Counted from the first letter of the stretch, positions 49,003 through 58,945 are shown. The stretch: DNA of 64,000 nt from an archaeon (GCA_018653485.1 JABHZE010000005.1:1-64000), one strand, 5' to 3'. A program made the numbers and translations. Notes: generated by a model from the letters alone, not told the origin.

Positions 49003-49767
49003 ATGTTTATCACTAATACTATTCTAAATCTACTTGTACTTATTTGGTCAGTAATTGGAGTAATAATATTCTTCACCCTATTAAAAATAAAAGCACCTTA
49101 TGGAAGATTTTCAAAAAAGGGATGGGGAAAACTATTTGAATCAAGAATTGGATTTTTGCTCATGGAATTTATGGGTTCTGTTTTCTTTCTAGTATTATTT
49201 GTAATTTATTCAATAAAACTGAATAAGATTAACCTTATTTTAGTTATTATTTTTATTCTCTGGCAATTTGCATATGTTTACAGGGGTTTTATTTACCCTT
49301 TCTTTCGAAAAAAAGGTAAAAAAATCCCTTTATCAATCATTTTTATGGCAATGATATTTAATTCCATAAACTCTTTCTTAATTGTTACATCAATATTTCT
49401 ATCAATTAATCAATACACCCAAGGTTGGTTATTTGATATTAGATTTATCTCAGGATTAAGCCTTTTCATAATCGGTTACTATGCTAATGTTAAATCAGAT
49501 ATTATCCTTAGAAAACTTAGAGAAAACAAAAAAGATGAAATCCCCAGAGGATTTTTGTTTAATTACGTTTCATCACCTCATTATTTTAGTGAGATAATCA
49601 AATGGATAGGATTTGCATTATTAATCTGGACTTGGGCAGGATTATCTTTTGTTATTTGGACATGTGCAAATTTAATACCCAGAGCAATTGCTCACCATAA
49701 ATGGTATCATAAAAATTTAAAAAATTATCCCAAGAATAGAACTATATTAATTCCTAAAATATTTTAA
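49003..49767 (+). CDS. steroid 5-alpha-reductase (SRD5A)-like membrane enzyme
   Basis: APYGRFS near N-terminus and C-terminal GFLFNYVSSPHYFSEIIKWIGFALLIWTWAGLSFVIWTCANLIPRAIAHHKWYHKNLKNYPKNRTILIPKIF. Confidence 0.82.
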   Translation: MFITNTILNLLVLIWSVIGVIIFFTLLKIKAPYGRFSKKGWGKLFESRIGFLLMEFMGSVFFLVLFVIYSIKLNKINLILVIIFILWQFAYVYRGFIYPFFRKKGKKIPLSIIFMAMIFNSINSFLIVTSIFLSINQYTQGWLFDIRFISGLSLFIIGYYANVKSDIILRKLRENKKDEIPRGFLFNYVSSPHYFSEIIKWIGFALLIWTWAGLSFVIWTCANLIPRAIAHHKWYHKNLKNYPKNRTILIPKIF

Positions 49768-49774
49768 TTAATAA

Positions 49775-49905
49775 CTAACTAACGAATTTTCTCCCACCTT
49801 CAGATTTAAACTCGCGAGGTCATTTCATTCCACTCGCGCCACGCCTTGCAGGCTCTCATCACAATATCCTTTGTTCTTCAGGTCTTTGAACAGCGGTTAA
49901 ACTCA
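49775..49905 (+). mobile_element. degenerate attC-like element 5, includes copy of window-start repeat
   Basis: AACTAACGAATTTTCTCCC...CAGATTTAAACTCGCGAGG...TCTTTGAACAGCGGTTAAAC; 49836-49898 matches 1-63 with one mismatch. Confidence 0.4.
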
Positions 49906-49946
49906 ATTAAAATTGCTTTTTACTGCCCAAGATAAGAAAGGAATTC

Positions 49947-50459
49947 CTAAGAATTAGATTTCACGTTTTTATGTTCAAGCGAGCCATCATAATCTTTAAA
50001 TTTGAATTTTATTGTTTTAATTTTTCTGTTCTTATAATTTTTTTTAAATACAGCAAAATCCAAATGAGGTGCAGAAGACCATCCAGTATTACCTGATAAT
50101 CCAATTACTTGTCCTTGCTTCACTTTATCCCTAATCTTCACAAAAGATCCTTTATTTTTTAAGTGAGCATAAGAAGCATAAGTTCCATCACTATGTTTAA
50201 TTTCAATTTCATTCATATGGTTTTTGTATGCTTCTTCTCCTTTTTCAGAGTCTTTTCCAGCATAATTTTTCTTACCTATATCTTTAATTTTTGTTATTTC
50301 CCCTCCACGTGAAGCAAGTAATTCTGTTCCTTCTGGTAATAAAAAATCTATAGAATAAGTCATATCTTCTTGGTCTTCTGGCCAATCACGATGGCTTATT
50401 CCATGAAATCCTTGTCCAATTTTTATTGGTCTCTTTTTGAATGGAATTATATAAGTCAT
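49947..50459 (-). CDS. M23-family-like peptidase domain, no signal peptide
   Basis: SIDFLLPEGTELLASRGGEITKI...YASYAHLKNKGSFVKIRDKVKQGQVIGLSGNTGWSSAPHLDFAVF. Confidence 0.85.
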   Translation of the reverse strand: MTYIIPFKKRPIKIGQGFHGISHRDWPEDQEDMTYSIDFLLPEGTELLASRGGEITKIKDIGKKNYAGKDSEKGEEAYKNHMNEIEIKHSDGTYASYAHLKNKGSFVKIRDKVKQGQVIGLSGNTGWSSAPHLDFAVFKKNYKNRKIKTIKFKFKDYDGSLEHKNVKSNS

Positions 50460-50549
50460 TATGTTACAATAAAAATCTCTATGTTTATTAAATTATCGTG
50501 CACCTTAAAAACATTAATTTAAAGGATTTTATTAAGGGTCGGTAGAGTT

Positions 50550-50669
50550 TTATATTTGATTAACCCATTCCCAAAAAGGAGGATAAGTAAATAATATAAG
50601 TAAAAATATTAATAAAGCCATTAGAAAATAAGGCCAACTTTCCTGTATAAATCTTTTAATTTTCCCCAT
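50550..50669 (-). CDS. small membrane protein (39 aa)
   Basis: Hand-translated MGKIKRFIQESWPYFLMALLIFLLILFTYPPFWEWVNQI. Confidence 0.4.
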   Translation of the reverse strand: MGKIKRFIQESWPYFLMALLIFLLILFTYPPFWEWVNQI

Positions 50670-50670
50670 T

Positions 50671-50862
50671 TTAATAATCCCTCTTTATTAAATATAAAAA
50701 TATAAGAATTATATCTATATAAATTATTCCTGTTAAAATTATTTGGAGAAAGCGCATTTCTATCATTATAAATAAGTAATAAATTATAGCAAATAATACT
50801 CCTATTGAAGTTATAAATGTTAAGAGCGCTGTTGAGATTGCAGAGAGTTTTAGATAATCCAT
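50671..50862 (-). CDS. small membrane protein
   Basis: 63-aa hydrophobic ORF. Confidence 0.5.
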   Translation of the reverse strand: MDYLKLSAISTALLTFITSIGVLFAIIYYLFIMIEMRFLQIILTGIIYIDIILIFLYLIKRDY

Positions 50863-50952
50863 AACATCACCAACAAATCAATATTTTAATAACTTACCAA
50901 CCCCTCCCCCAATATTGATAAAACTTAAAAACCAATTATTCTAAACAATTTC

Positions 50953-51213
50953 ATGAAATTCACTATTTACAATCCCAAAACAAGAACTAATGAAGATTAC
51001 ACTCCAAAACCCAATGATGTAGTAGAAATAAAAACAAGATGCCCCCTCTACCCATCCCCTATTTTAGGATATGTTCAATCAAACACAGACAATCAACTAA
51101 CCCTCGCAGACCAAAGCTCAATACATCCTTCATCAAGAACCCCGAAAACTCAAACATTCAAACAAGAAGATATTTTTATGATAACAAAGTTTGAACAAGT
51201 TTTTAGGAGTTGA
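50953..51213 (+). CDS. hypothetical protein
   Basis: 86-aa ORF. Confidence 0.55.
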   Translation: MKFTIYNPKTRTNEDYTPKPNDVVEIKTRCPLYPSPILGYVQSNTDNQLTLADQSSIHPSSRTPKTQTFKQEDIFMITKFEQVFRS

Positions 51214-51281
51214 ATATAGATTTTTAAATTATATCAAATAAATATAATAATCCTTATAAACAGAAAATTGCATTCAAAATT

Positions 51282-51692
51282 ATGTATACATATTCTTATA
51301 GACATATTCAACAAGGAAATAGTATTGATGGTGAAAATTGTATAAATAAAACGATTCTTGAAGCAGAATTTTTATTTGGGAATGAGACTGCTCCTATGAA
51401 TATTGAAATGGTTCATGCAAGATGTGGTAGATGTTCTTCAGATATCCTTCCTTGTAGTATGACTCAATATTTACATAATCCAGAAAACCTGAATCCTGTT
51501 ACTAGTTTTAGTTCAAAGGTAAAAGAATATCATGGGAAAAAGACGCAAGTTCAAATAACGCCATTAAAATCTCAACTAGGATTTAAATTTGCACAAACTG
51601 GGGAAGGTCATTTTCCTCTTGAAAAAATGGTTGATTTAGAAGCATTAAATCGTTTTGTTTTAACTGGAGAATATACTCTTAAAGATTTGTAA
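51282..51692 (+). CDS. hypothetical protein
   Basis: 136-aa ORF with ARCGRCSSDILPC. Confidence 0.6.
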   Translation: MYTYSYRHIQQGNSIDGENCINKTILEAEFLFGNETAPMNIEMVHARCGRCSSDILPCSMTQYLHNPENLNPVTSFSSKVKEYHGKKTQVQITPLKSQLGFKFAQTGEGHFPLEKMVDLEALNRFVLTGEYTLKDL

Positions 51693-51842
51693 AATTACAA
51701 GCTCAAAAATTACTTCTTTAATCAACATCACTCCTCAACTCCTAAAATAATTTAACAATTATTAATTTTCAGCAGTCAACCCACTTCTCCAAAATATACA
51801 TTCAACCAACACCTTTAAAACTAGACCCTTATTCATCCCATC

Positions 51843-53030
51843 ATGAAACACCCAACAAAACCAGAACTATTAGCACCTGCTGGAAACATCATTTCCCTTA
51901 GAGCAGCAATATCAGCTGGAGCTGATGCAGTTTATTTAGGATTACAATCATTCAACATGAGAGCAAGAGCTAAAAACTTTACAACAAAAGATTTACCTAA
52001 AATAAAAGAATTATGCAAACCAAGAAACATTAAGATATATCTAACATTAAACACAATAGCTTATGATGATGAATTAAAACAAATAGAAAAAATAATCAAA
52101 ACATCTAAACCTTATGTTAATGCAATTATATGTTCTGATTTAGCAGTAATGCAACTTGCAAAAAAACATAAAATTCCTTTTCATGTTTCAACTCAATGTT
52201 CTGTTTCAAATTCAAAATCAGCAGAATTCTACAAAAAACTAGGAGCAGAAAGAATTGTTTTAGCTAGGGAATTAAATATTAAACAAATTAAAAAAATATC
52301 TAAAATAATTCCGACAGAAGTTTTCATTCATGGAGCAATGTGCATCTCTATATCCGGAAGATGCCTATTATCTCAATTTTGTTTTGGTAAATCAGCCAAT
52401 AGAGGCGAATGTATTCAACCTTGTAGACGTCCTTATGTAAATGTTGAAGATGCTCAAGGAAATAAATTAAGAATTGAAAATAAATACATTCTTTCTCCTA
52501 AGGACCTTTGCACATTACCATTTATTGAAGAATTAAAAAAAGCAGGAATTACTTCATTTAAAATTGAAGGCAGAAACAAAGAACCTGAATATGTTGATAC
52601 AGTCATAAATGTTTATAGAGAAGCAATAGATAATAAACTAACAAAAGAACAAATAAAAAATTCAATCCAAGAACTTAACAAAGTCTACAATAAAGGATTT
52701 TCATCTGGATTTTACTTCAAAGAACCAGGTAAAGAAAGTTTTTCCAAAAACGAACATAGTTCTGCTACTCAATCAAAACAATTTATAGGAAAAATATCTC
52801 ATTATTATCCTAAAATAAATGTAGCCCTTTTAACATTAAATAATGGGCCCCTGAGAATAGGAGATGAAATTATTATTCTAGGAAAAACAACAGGAATAGT
52901 AAAATCAAAAATAAAAGATATGGAAATAGAACATAAACCAATAAAAATAGCAAGAAAGAAAGAAACAATTGCAATCAAACTACCTAAATGTAGAAAAAAT
53001 GATATGTTGTATAAAGTCATTAAAAAGTAA
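51843..53030 (+). CDS. U32 family peptidase
   Basis: PELLAPAGNIISLRAAISAGADAVYLGLQSFNMRARAKNF; EVFIHGAMCISISGRCLLSQF..ANRGECIQPCRRPY. Confidence 0.95.
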   Translation: MKHPTKPELLAPAGNIISLRAAISAGADAVYLGLQSFNMRARAKNFTTKDLPKIKELCKPRNIKIYLTLNTIAYDDELKQIEKIIKTSKPYVNAIICSDLAVMQLAKKHKIPFHVSTQCSVSNSKSAEFYKKLGAERIVLARELNIKQIKKISKIIPTEVFIHGAMCISISGRCLLSQFCFGKSANRGECIQPCRRPYVNVEDAQGNKLRIENKYILSPKDLCTLPFIEELKKAGITSFKIEGRNKEPEYVDTVINVYREAIDNKLTKEQIKNSIQELNKVYNKGFSSGFYFKEPGKESFSKNEHSSATQSKQFIGKISHYYPKINVALLTLNNGPLRIGDEIIILGKTTGIVKSKIKDMEIEHKPIKIARKKETIAIKLPKCRKNDMLYKVIKK

Positions 53031-53084
53031 AAACAATAGTTCATATACAACAATCCTTAAAAAGTATTTATTATAATAATTAAC

Positions 53085-53471
53085 ATGACGCAATTATATA
53101 GATTACGAATTGATGAATCTTGTTTAGAACAAGGAGTAAGATTTGTTGGATTTACAGAAAAAAAGATTATTGAAGATACTCAAATTACTCAAATAGGTGA
53201 AGAATTATCTAGTTTTTTTAATGAAAGAGATTCTAATTATGATCCTCAGAGTCATCTTGCACTTGATTTTGCAGGAGTTGATTTTCTTTCTAATGTAACA
53301 TTAGGGAAATTGATAACAGCAGATAGAGCACATTTTGAATTATATAAAAATAGATTAGGAATGGTGAATATAAAACCAGCGATTTATGAAGTTTTTGTAT
53401 TCACAAAATTAACTAGTTTATTCAATATAGCAGAAACTCGAGAGGCTTATCTTGCAGAATTTTGTGCTTAG
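53085..53471 (+). CDS. STAS-domain-like protein
   Basis: HLALDFAGVDFLSNVTLGKLITADRAHFELYKNRLGMVNIKPAIYEVFVFTKLTSLFNIAETREAYL. Confidence 0.75.
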   Translation: MTQLYRLRIDESCLEQGVRFVGFTEKKIIEDTQITQIGEELSSFFNERDSNYDPQSHLALDFAGVDFLSNVTLGKLITADRAHFELYKNRLGMVNIKPAIYEVFVFTKLTSLFNIAETREAYLAEFCA

Positions 53472-53584
53472 TTTACTTTTGTTTATTCTTCTTTACTTTT
53501 GCTTACCTTTAATCTGTTCTTAACCATTCAACCCTCCTTTTCCACCCTCACAATTTTTTTAAACCTAATTATCCTTAGAAAAGC

Positions 53585-54037
53585 ATGAATATTAAGCGTG
53601 TAAAGCAAGGTGCAAGAATTACTTATTATAATGGAGTTTACATGATTGCATTAGGATTTTTCTATATTTTCTTTATAAAATATAATATGGAGAAAAACTT
53701 TAGTGTTACTTCAGAATTATGGGGATTTTTTACAAGATTTAATCCAGAATTATCCTTCTTATTTTATTTATTTAATGTATTAATTGGACTTTTCTTAATC
53801 TCAACAGGAATAAATACAATGTATCTTTCTGATTTTATAATTAAAAGAAAAGAAAAAATGACTTGGGTAATTTTATTTCTTTCAGGATTAATAAGTTGGG
53901 TAGGATTATTAACAATATCAATTCTTTTCAAAAACCTAATTTTAATCTTATTTGCATTTGCAGGATGGCTAAGCTTTGTAATTGGAATGCTCCTTCCAAT
54001 CCAATATTATTTACAAAAGAATTATAGAGAGTATTAA
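53585..54037 (+). CDS. membrane protein
   Basis: 150-aa polytopic ORF. Confidence 0.65.
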   Translation: MNIKRVKQGARITYYNGVYMIALGFFYIFFIKYNMEKNFSVTSELWGFFTRFNPELSFLFYLFNVLIGLFLISTGINTMYLSDFIIKRKEKMTWVILFLSGLISWVGLLTISILFKNLILILFAFAGWLSFVIGMLLPIQYYLQKNYREY

Positions 54038-54046
54038 CTAAAACCC

Positions 54047-54823
54047 TCAATACTCCCAATAAACAACCAACCCTCCTTCACCATCTCTCATAAAAAATCT
54101 ATCCCCATCATTATTCCAAATTTTACTCTTAGATTCAAATCTCTTAACCTCTTCCACCCCCAAAACACCCTCCCCCAATTTAATAAAATGATTAGCATCA
54201 TCTTTAACATACCACCCACTTAAATCACAATCAAATTCACAAATATTTCCAATAACAAAATATTCATCAACAGCATTTAATTCAACTAATTCTACGCACA
54301 CTCCACAAACATCTTCGCTCCCACCCCACAAACCAACCCCTCCATTTTTAGCATCATTCTCAGCCCTCAAAAACTTATCCTCAAACATCAACCCTCCCAA
54401 CATAAAACTTGTCCCCCATCCATCCTCCAAAATCTTAGCATTAATCAAATCATCTTCATAAAAAACATATCTCAACATTCTTCCATATCTATCAATATCC
54501 TCTAAATCACTCAACAATAAAACACTTCTATTCTCCAATCCCCTCAAAAACCAAGTAGCCTCATCATAATAATCCTTCCCTTTTTCAGGAGTATTCACGC
54601 CTAATAATCTAACCTCTCCAATATCACAAACAATAGTATCTCCATCAATTACCCTTAAAACAAAACATTTTTCTGCAGCACTTTTCATACCTCCAGAATT
54701 AATAACTAATGATTTATCATTAGCAAATTTTGAATCTTTTGAACTTAGTTCAAAAATACTTCCCAAAACCAAAACAATCAATATCAGAACAAAAACAAAT
54801 GAAAATCCTATTTTCATAATCAA
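54047..54823 (-). CDS. secreted thermonuclease-family (SNase) protein with lamin-tail-like domain
   Basis: VIDGDTIVCDIGEVRLLGVNTPEKGKD...DRYGRMLRYVF; C-terminal NICEFDCDLSGWYVKDDANHFIKLGEGVL. Confidence 0.88.
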   Translation of the reverse strand: MIMKIGFSFVFVLILIVLVLGSIFELSSKDSKFANDKSLVINSGGMKSAAEKCFVLRVIDGDTIVCDIGEVRLLGVNTPEKGKDYYDEATWFLRGLENRSVLLLSDLEDIDRYGRMLRYVFYEDDLINAKILEDGWGTSFMLGGLMFEDKFLRAENDAKNGGVGLWGGSEDVCGVCVELVELNAVDEYFVIGNICEFDCDLSGWYVKDDANHFIKLGEGVLGVEEVKRFESKSKIWNNDGDRFFMRDGEGGLVVYWEY

Positions 54824-54859
54824 TTCAACAAATCAAACTATATAAAATATCTTAAATAA

Positions 54860-55801
54860 TCAAGAACTTGGAGGACTATCACAACTACCTGTTGAAGGCA
54901 TTGCTTCCCCTATAACCTTTTTAAGAGCCTCAAGATCTATACCTGCCTCCTTAAAAGCAATAATAGATGCCCACTCAATAAAATCATCTTCCCCAATAGG
55001 TACTGTTTCAGTAGGACTACATTCCTTCTTACCTGATGGAGTTTTAACACATTTAGGAATAGTAAAAGCACTACCAAGATGACCCTCAAAAAGCTTAATT
55101 AATTCATCATAATTTAAAAGAATAGAACCAACCAAATGATCTTGATCTATTCCCCCAATATTAACATCACTAAAACTCTTAATACAATCAAAATGTGAAA
55201 GACATCCCTCATCACATTCAACACACCAACCATAACCATCACAAATTTTAGGTCCTAAACAACGCTTTGAAGGATCATTATCCTGGTCATTTTTTGGAAT
55301 ATCATTCTCGCCCGCATTCCTTAAAACACAGATAGCCTTAGGTCTTTCAGCAATAGGAGTATTCCAATAAATTTCATTAATTAATTCAGTATCCTTAACA
55401 CATTTCTGACATTTTTGACAATCATCAACTTGAAGACCGCATCTATCTGAAGAAATGGTACAAGAAGCAAAAGCAAGATCTCCTGAAGGACCTGTATCCC
55501 CCTGAACTCCAGTATCACCTTCAGCACCATAAACCCCATCATCACCATAAACCTCATTACCATAAATATCATAAATAACATCATCAATAACTCCAGATAC
55601 TTCAAAAACATTAGCAACCCATCTCAAAGGATTATAACTTCCCAAACCATCTTCCTTAATCTCTTTAATAGAAAACACATCCAAAATTAAAATTACTCCT
55701 AACACTACTATCACAAAAAATAAAACTACCTTCCATAATGCTATACCCCTCCTAATCTCATTAGATTCCCTTACCCTCTTTTTCATACTAAGAACAATCA
55801 A
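54860..55801 (-). CDS. secreted Cys-rich protein with short collagen-like segment
   Basis: N-terminal TM; GAEGDTGVQGDTGPSGD; CQKCQKCV; CDGYGWCVECDEGC. Confidence 0.7.
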   Translation of the reverse strand: MIVLSMKKRVRESNEIRRGIALWKVVLFFVIVVLGVILILDVFSIKEIKEDGLGSYNPLRWVANVFEVSGVIDDVIYDIYGNEVYGDDGVYGAEGDTGVQGDTGPSGDLAFASCTISSDRCGLQVDDCQKCQKCVKDTELINEIYWNTPIAERPKAICVLRNAGENDIPKNDQDNDPSKRCLGPKICDGYGWCVECDEGCLSHFDCIKSFSDVNIGGIDQDHLVGSILLNYDELIKLFEGHLGSAFTIPKCVKTPSGKKECSPTETVPIGEDDFIEWASIIAFKEAGIDLEALKKVIGEAMPSTGSCDSPPSS

Positions 55802-55892
55802 CTTTTACTTATAAACTTTTACACATAATTTATAACTCCTAACCAGTTACAACAATAGTAAAGTTTATAAAGTGTAGATACTCATTAGTATT

Positions 55893-56117
55893 ATGAAAAA
55901 CCAAAAACTATTAGATAGAATAATGAGCTCTAAGTTAGGATGTCTAGCAACAATAGCTCTAGGCTCTGCTCCAATAATTATAAGTCCATTAATTTATCAG
56001 GATCATCCAATAGAAAGTGTTTTAGCAGGAATTACAACTTCTGCAGTTTTAACAACAGGATTATCAAAATATTCTGGAAAAGTTAATGCCAGAAGAATAA
56101 ATCAAAATTATAATTAA
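55893..56117 (+). CDS. hypothetical protein
   Basis: 74-aa ORF. Confidence 0.5.
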   Translation: MKNQKLLDRIMSSKLGCLATIALGSAPIIISPLIYQDHPIESVLAGITTSAVLTTGLSKYSGKVNARRINQNYN

Positions 56118-56138
56118 AGATATTTCCTTTAACTAATT

Positions 56139-57464
56139 TCAATAATTTCGCCGCACAAAAGGATGAAGATCTTCTGAATGAAATAACCCACCGCAATAAG
56201 ATCGACTAGGCTGAGTTCTTCGTACATGCTCTGCCCATTCTTCTTTATCTCTCTTTATTCTTAACATCTCTGCCTCAGCATCTTCAATTCTAACGATTTC
56301 ATCTAATTCTTCATCTGTAGGTCCTAATAAATTCCTCAATTCCTCACCCGTAATTAACGGAAAATTAAAACACTCACCATTAGAAAGACGACACGAAGAC
56401 GGAGTAATATCTCTAGGCACTATATCGGGATTATAATCATCAATCAAACCAATAATTGTCTCTGCACAAGATTCAATATCAACAGGACATTCAATATTAC
56501 AAGCCCCATAACCATCACAAAAATTTGGACTCTCGCAACCCATCACGTCATTACTTCCAAAATCAATATCTTCCACACCATAGGCAACAAGTTCACCACA
56601 ACAATTACCCTGATTACAAGAATATTCTATACATAAAGAATCAAACATATCACAATCTTCATTCTCAATACATCTTATTTCTCCACAAACACCTTCAGAA
56701 CACTGCCCGAATTCAATAGATTCTTGCCCATAAATAAGTTGATTATAAATATCTCTCCCATATGGATAAGGTTCTCCATACGCTCCCCTTTCATCATAAC
56801 CATAACCACAAAAAAAACCATTTTGCTCACTATCTGCTTCACATTTTCTAGGAACAATTCTTGCAGTAAAAACTAAAGTTCTAGAAACACTAACCCTATC
56901 ATCAGAACCACTACTAAGCACAGAAACATAACTAACAACCACTATTACTTCAAATCTCTCAAGTCTTTCACTAACACTACCTGAAACAACAACAGGCCCT
57001 CCATTAGGCATAGTTATCTCAACATCGGTAGCACCAATAGGAAGATTAAGAAATCTTTCAGAAATTACAGGACTAAATGAAAAATCACAACCCAACCCTA
57101 CATTAAACATATAGAGTATCCTACCCGCACGATTAGGCCCTGGTTGCCAAATTACCGGTCTAAGATCATAATCATCAGGACAACCACATTTTTCACATTG
57201 ATAACAATCTTCATTACTCTCACAACTGCCAGTCCTATCAACATAAATTTGCCCAATTAAAAAATCCACCCAATTAAAAATATTTAAACTACTAGCAAGA
57301 TTAGCTAAAACCCCCTTATCTTCAGAAACCTCATCAACAGAAAAATTAATCAAACCCATTAATAATATCAACAAAACAACAACTACAATAATCAAACTAA
57401 CAACCTTCTTTTTCATAAAAAACAAAATCAAAAGAACTATATAAAGATTATTAACCACAACCAA
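56139..57464 (-). CDS. secreted Cys-rich protein
   Basis: N-terminal TM; CESNEDCYQCEKCGC; CDGYGACNIEC. Confidence 0.7.
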   Translation of the reverse strand: MVVVNNLYIVLLILFFMKKKVVSLIIVVVVLLILLMGLINFSVDEVSEDKGVLANLASSLNIFNWVDFLIGQIYVDRTGSCESNEDCYQCEKCGCPDDYDLRPVIWQPGPNRAGRILYMFNVGLGCDFSFSPVISERFLNLPIGATDVEITMPNGGPVVVSGSVSERLERFEVIVVVSYVSVLSSGSDDRVSVSRTLVFTARIVPRKCEADSEQNGFFCGYGYDERGAYGEPYPYGRDIYNQLIYGQESIEFGQCSEGVCGEIRCIENEDCDMFDSLCIEYSCNQGNCCGELVAYGVEDIDFGSNDVMGCESPNFCDGYGACNIECPVDIESCAETIIGLIDDYNPDIVPRDITPSSCRLSNGECFNFPLITGEELRNLLGPTDEELDEIVRIEDAEAEMLRIKRDKEEWAEHVRRTQPSRSYCGGLFHSEDLHPFVRRNY

Positions 57465-57502
57465 ACAACAATCTTTAAATTCTCAAAGATTTTTACCTAG
57501 CT

Positions 57503-58945
57503 ATGAACACTTTCCAAAAAAGAGCAATAATCCTCATAATAACCTGCATATTCATATTCTTAATAATCTATCTTCCACATTACATAAACCCATTTCCAAT
57601 ACATATAGATGAATGGCATCATTTAGACCAAGCATTAAAATTAAAAAATGGAGAATATCATCTTGGAGACAATTCAGTTGAACTAGGATTTCATATATTT
57701 CTCTATATTGTCTCATTCGTTATGAATCTTACTCTTAATTATCAATTTCTTCCAGCAATCTGGGCAGTATTTACAGCATTAATTCTTTTTTTCATAACCT
57801 ACAAAAAAACAAATAGTTTTCAAACAGGAATTTTTGCAATGATTTTCTTTGCATCAATAAAAACAAATGTAAATATTCTAGGACTCTGGTTTTTTACACC
57901 TCTAACTTTTGCAATACCATTTATTTTCCTCTTCATTTATTTCTACACAGAAGGAATTCAAAAACAAAATAAAAAATCAATCATGATTAGCCTAGCAATA
58001 ATTTTATTGTTAATTCCCACACATTCAATATCATTCTTATTTGCACTACCTTTCTTAACATTTTACACATTAATAAATTATAAATACCTAATAAAAGAAT
58101 ACAAATTCTTTTCAATATTCCTCCTAATCCCCATAGCAGGAATTTTCTTCTACTCTCAAATATTTAATCTAACTCTTCTACAATCCTTTCAAACTTTAAT
58201 CAACCAACTACAATTTAAATACGGTTGGGGAATTTTAGAATTAAATAATTCCCCCTTTGAAATTTATAGTCTAATCGGATACATCCTAGCAATAATAAGT
58301 CTTTTTGTTTTAATCAAACCTAAAAATCTAAAAAAATCACTACCATATATTCTTTGGCCAATATTTCTTATAATACAAATAGCAATCTACAGAGTAACAG
58401 ATATTTCCTACCTCTCACCATACCAAAGAAATTTATATTATTTTGCAATTTCATTACCTTTTTTATCAGCAATAGGATTACAATATATAATAACTAAAAC
58501 TCAGAGCATAACAGATAGTAAAAAACTAAAAAAAATATTCATGATATTGATAATAATTATAACACTTATTTTCACAATCTACAGTTATATAGACATACCA
58601 AAAAACACAAAACTCTATACCCCCATTGACAAATCAGATTATTTTGCAATAAAAAATCTTTCTGACCTCCAAAAATCTAAAATACTTGCAACACCTGCAG
58701 TTTCAATAGCCATTTATCCAATAACTGAAAAACATGAAATTGTTGCAGGAGTTTTTTTCAACTCACATTACAAACAAGAAACTAAAAACTTTTTCAAAAC
58801 AGATACAAATTGTTCAGAAAAACAAAAAATAATTGATAAACATAATGTAGATTACATAATTTATTCCAACCCTATCAATTGTTCATATGAATTAATATAT
58901 AATAAAACCTATGAAAGTTCAACTAATTATATATATAAAATTTAA
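57503..58945 (+). CDS. polytopic membrane glycosyltransferase-like protein (GT-C type)
   Basis: Many TM helices; INPFPIHIDEWHHLDQALKLKNGEYHL acidic first-loop motif. Confidence 0.7.
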   Translation: MNTFQKRAIILIITCIFIFLIIYLPHYINPFPIHIDEWHHLDQALKLKNGEYHLGDNSVELGFHIFLYIVSFVMNLTLNYQFLPAIWAVFTALILFFITYKKTNSFQTGIFAMIFFASIKTNVNILGLWFFTPLTFAIPFIFLFIYFYTEGIQKQNKKSIMISLAIILLLIPTHSISFLFALPFLTFYTLINYKYLIKEYKFFSIFLLIPIAGIFFYSQIFNLTLLQSFQTLINQLQFKYGWGILELNNSPFEIYSLIGYILAIISLFVLIKPKNLKKSLPYILWPIFLIIQIAIYRVTDISYLSPYQRNLYYFAISLPFLSAIGLQYIITKTQSITDSKKLKKIFMILIIIITLIFTIYSYIDIPKNTKLYTPIDKSDYFAIKNLSDLQKSKILATPAVSIAIYPITEKHEIVAGVFFNSHYKQETKNFFKTDTNCSEKQKIIDKHNVDYIIYSNPINCSYELIYNKTYESSTNYIYKI

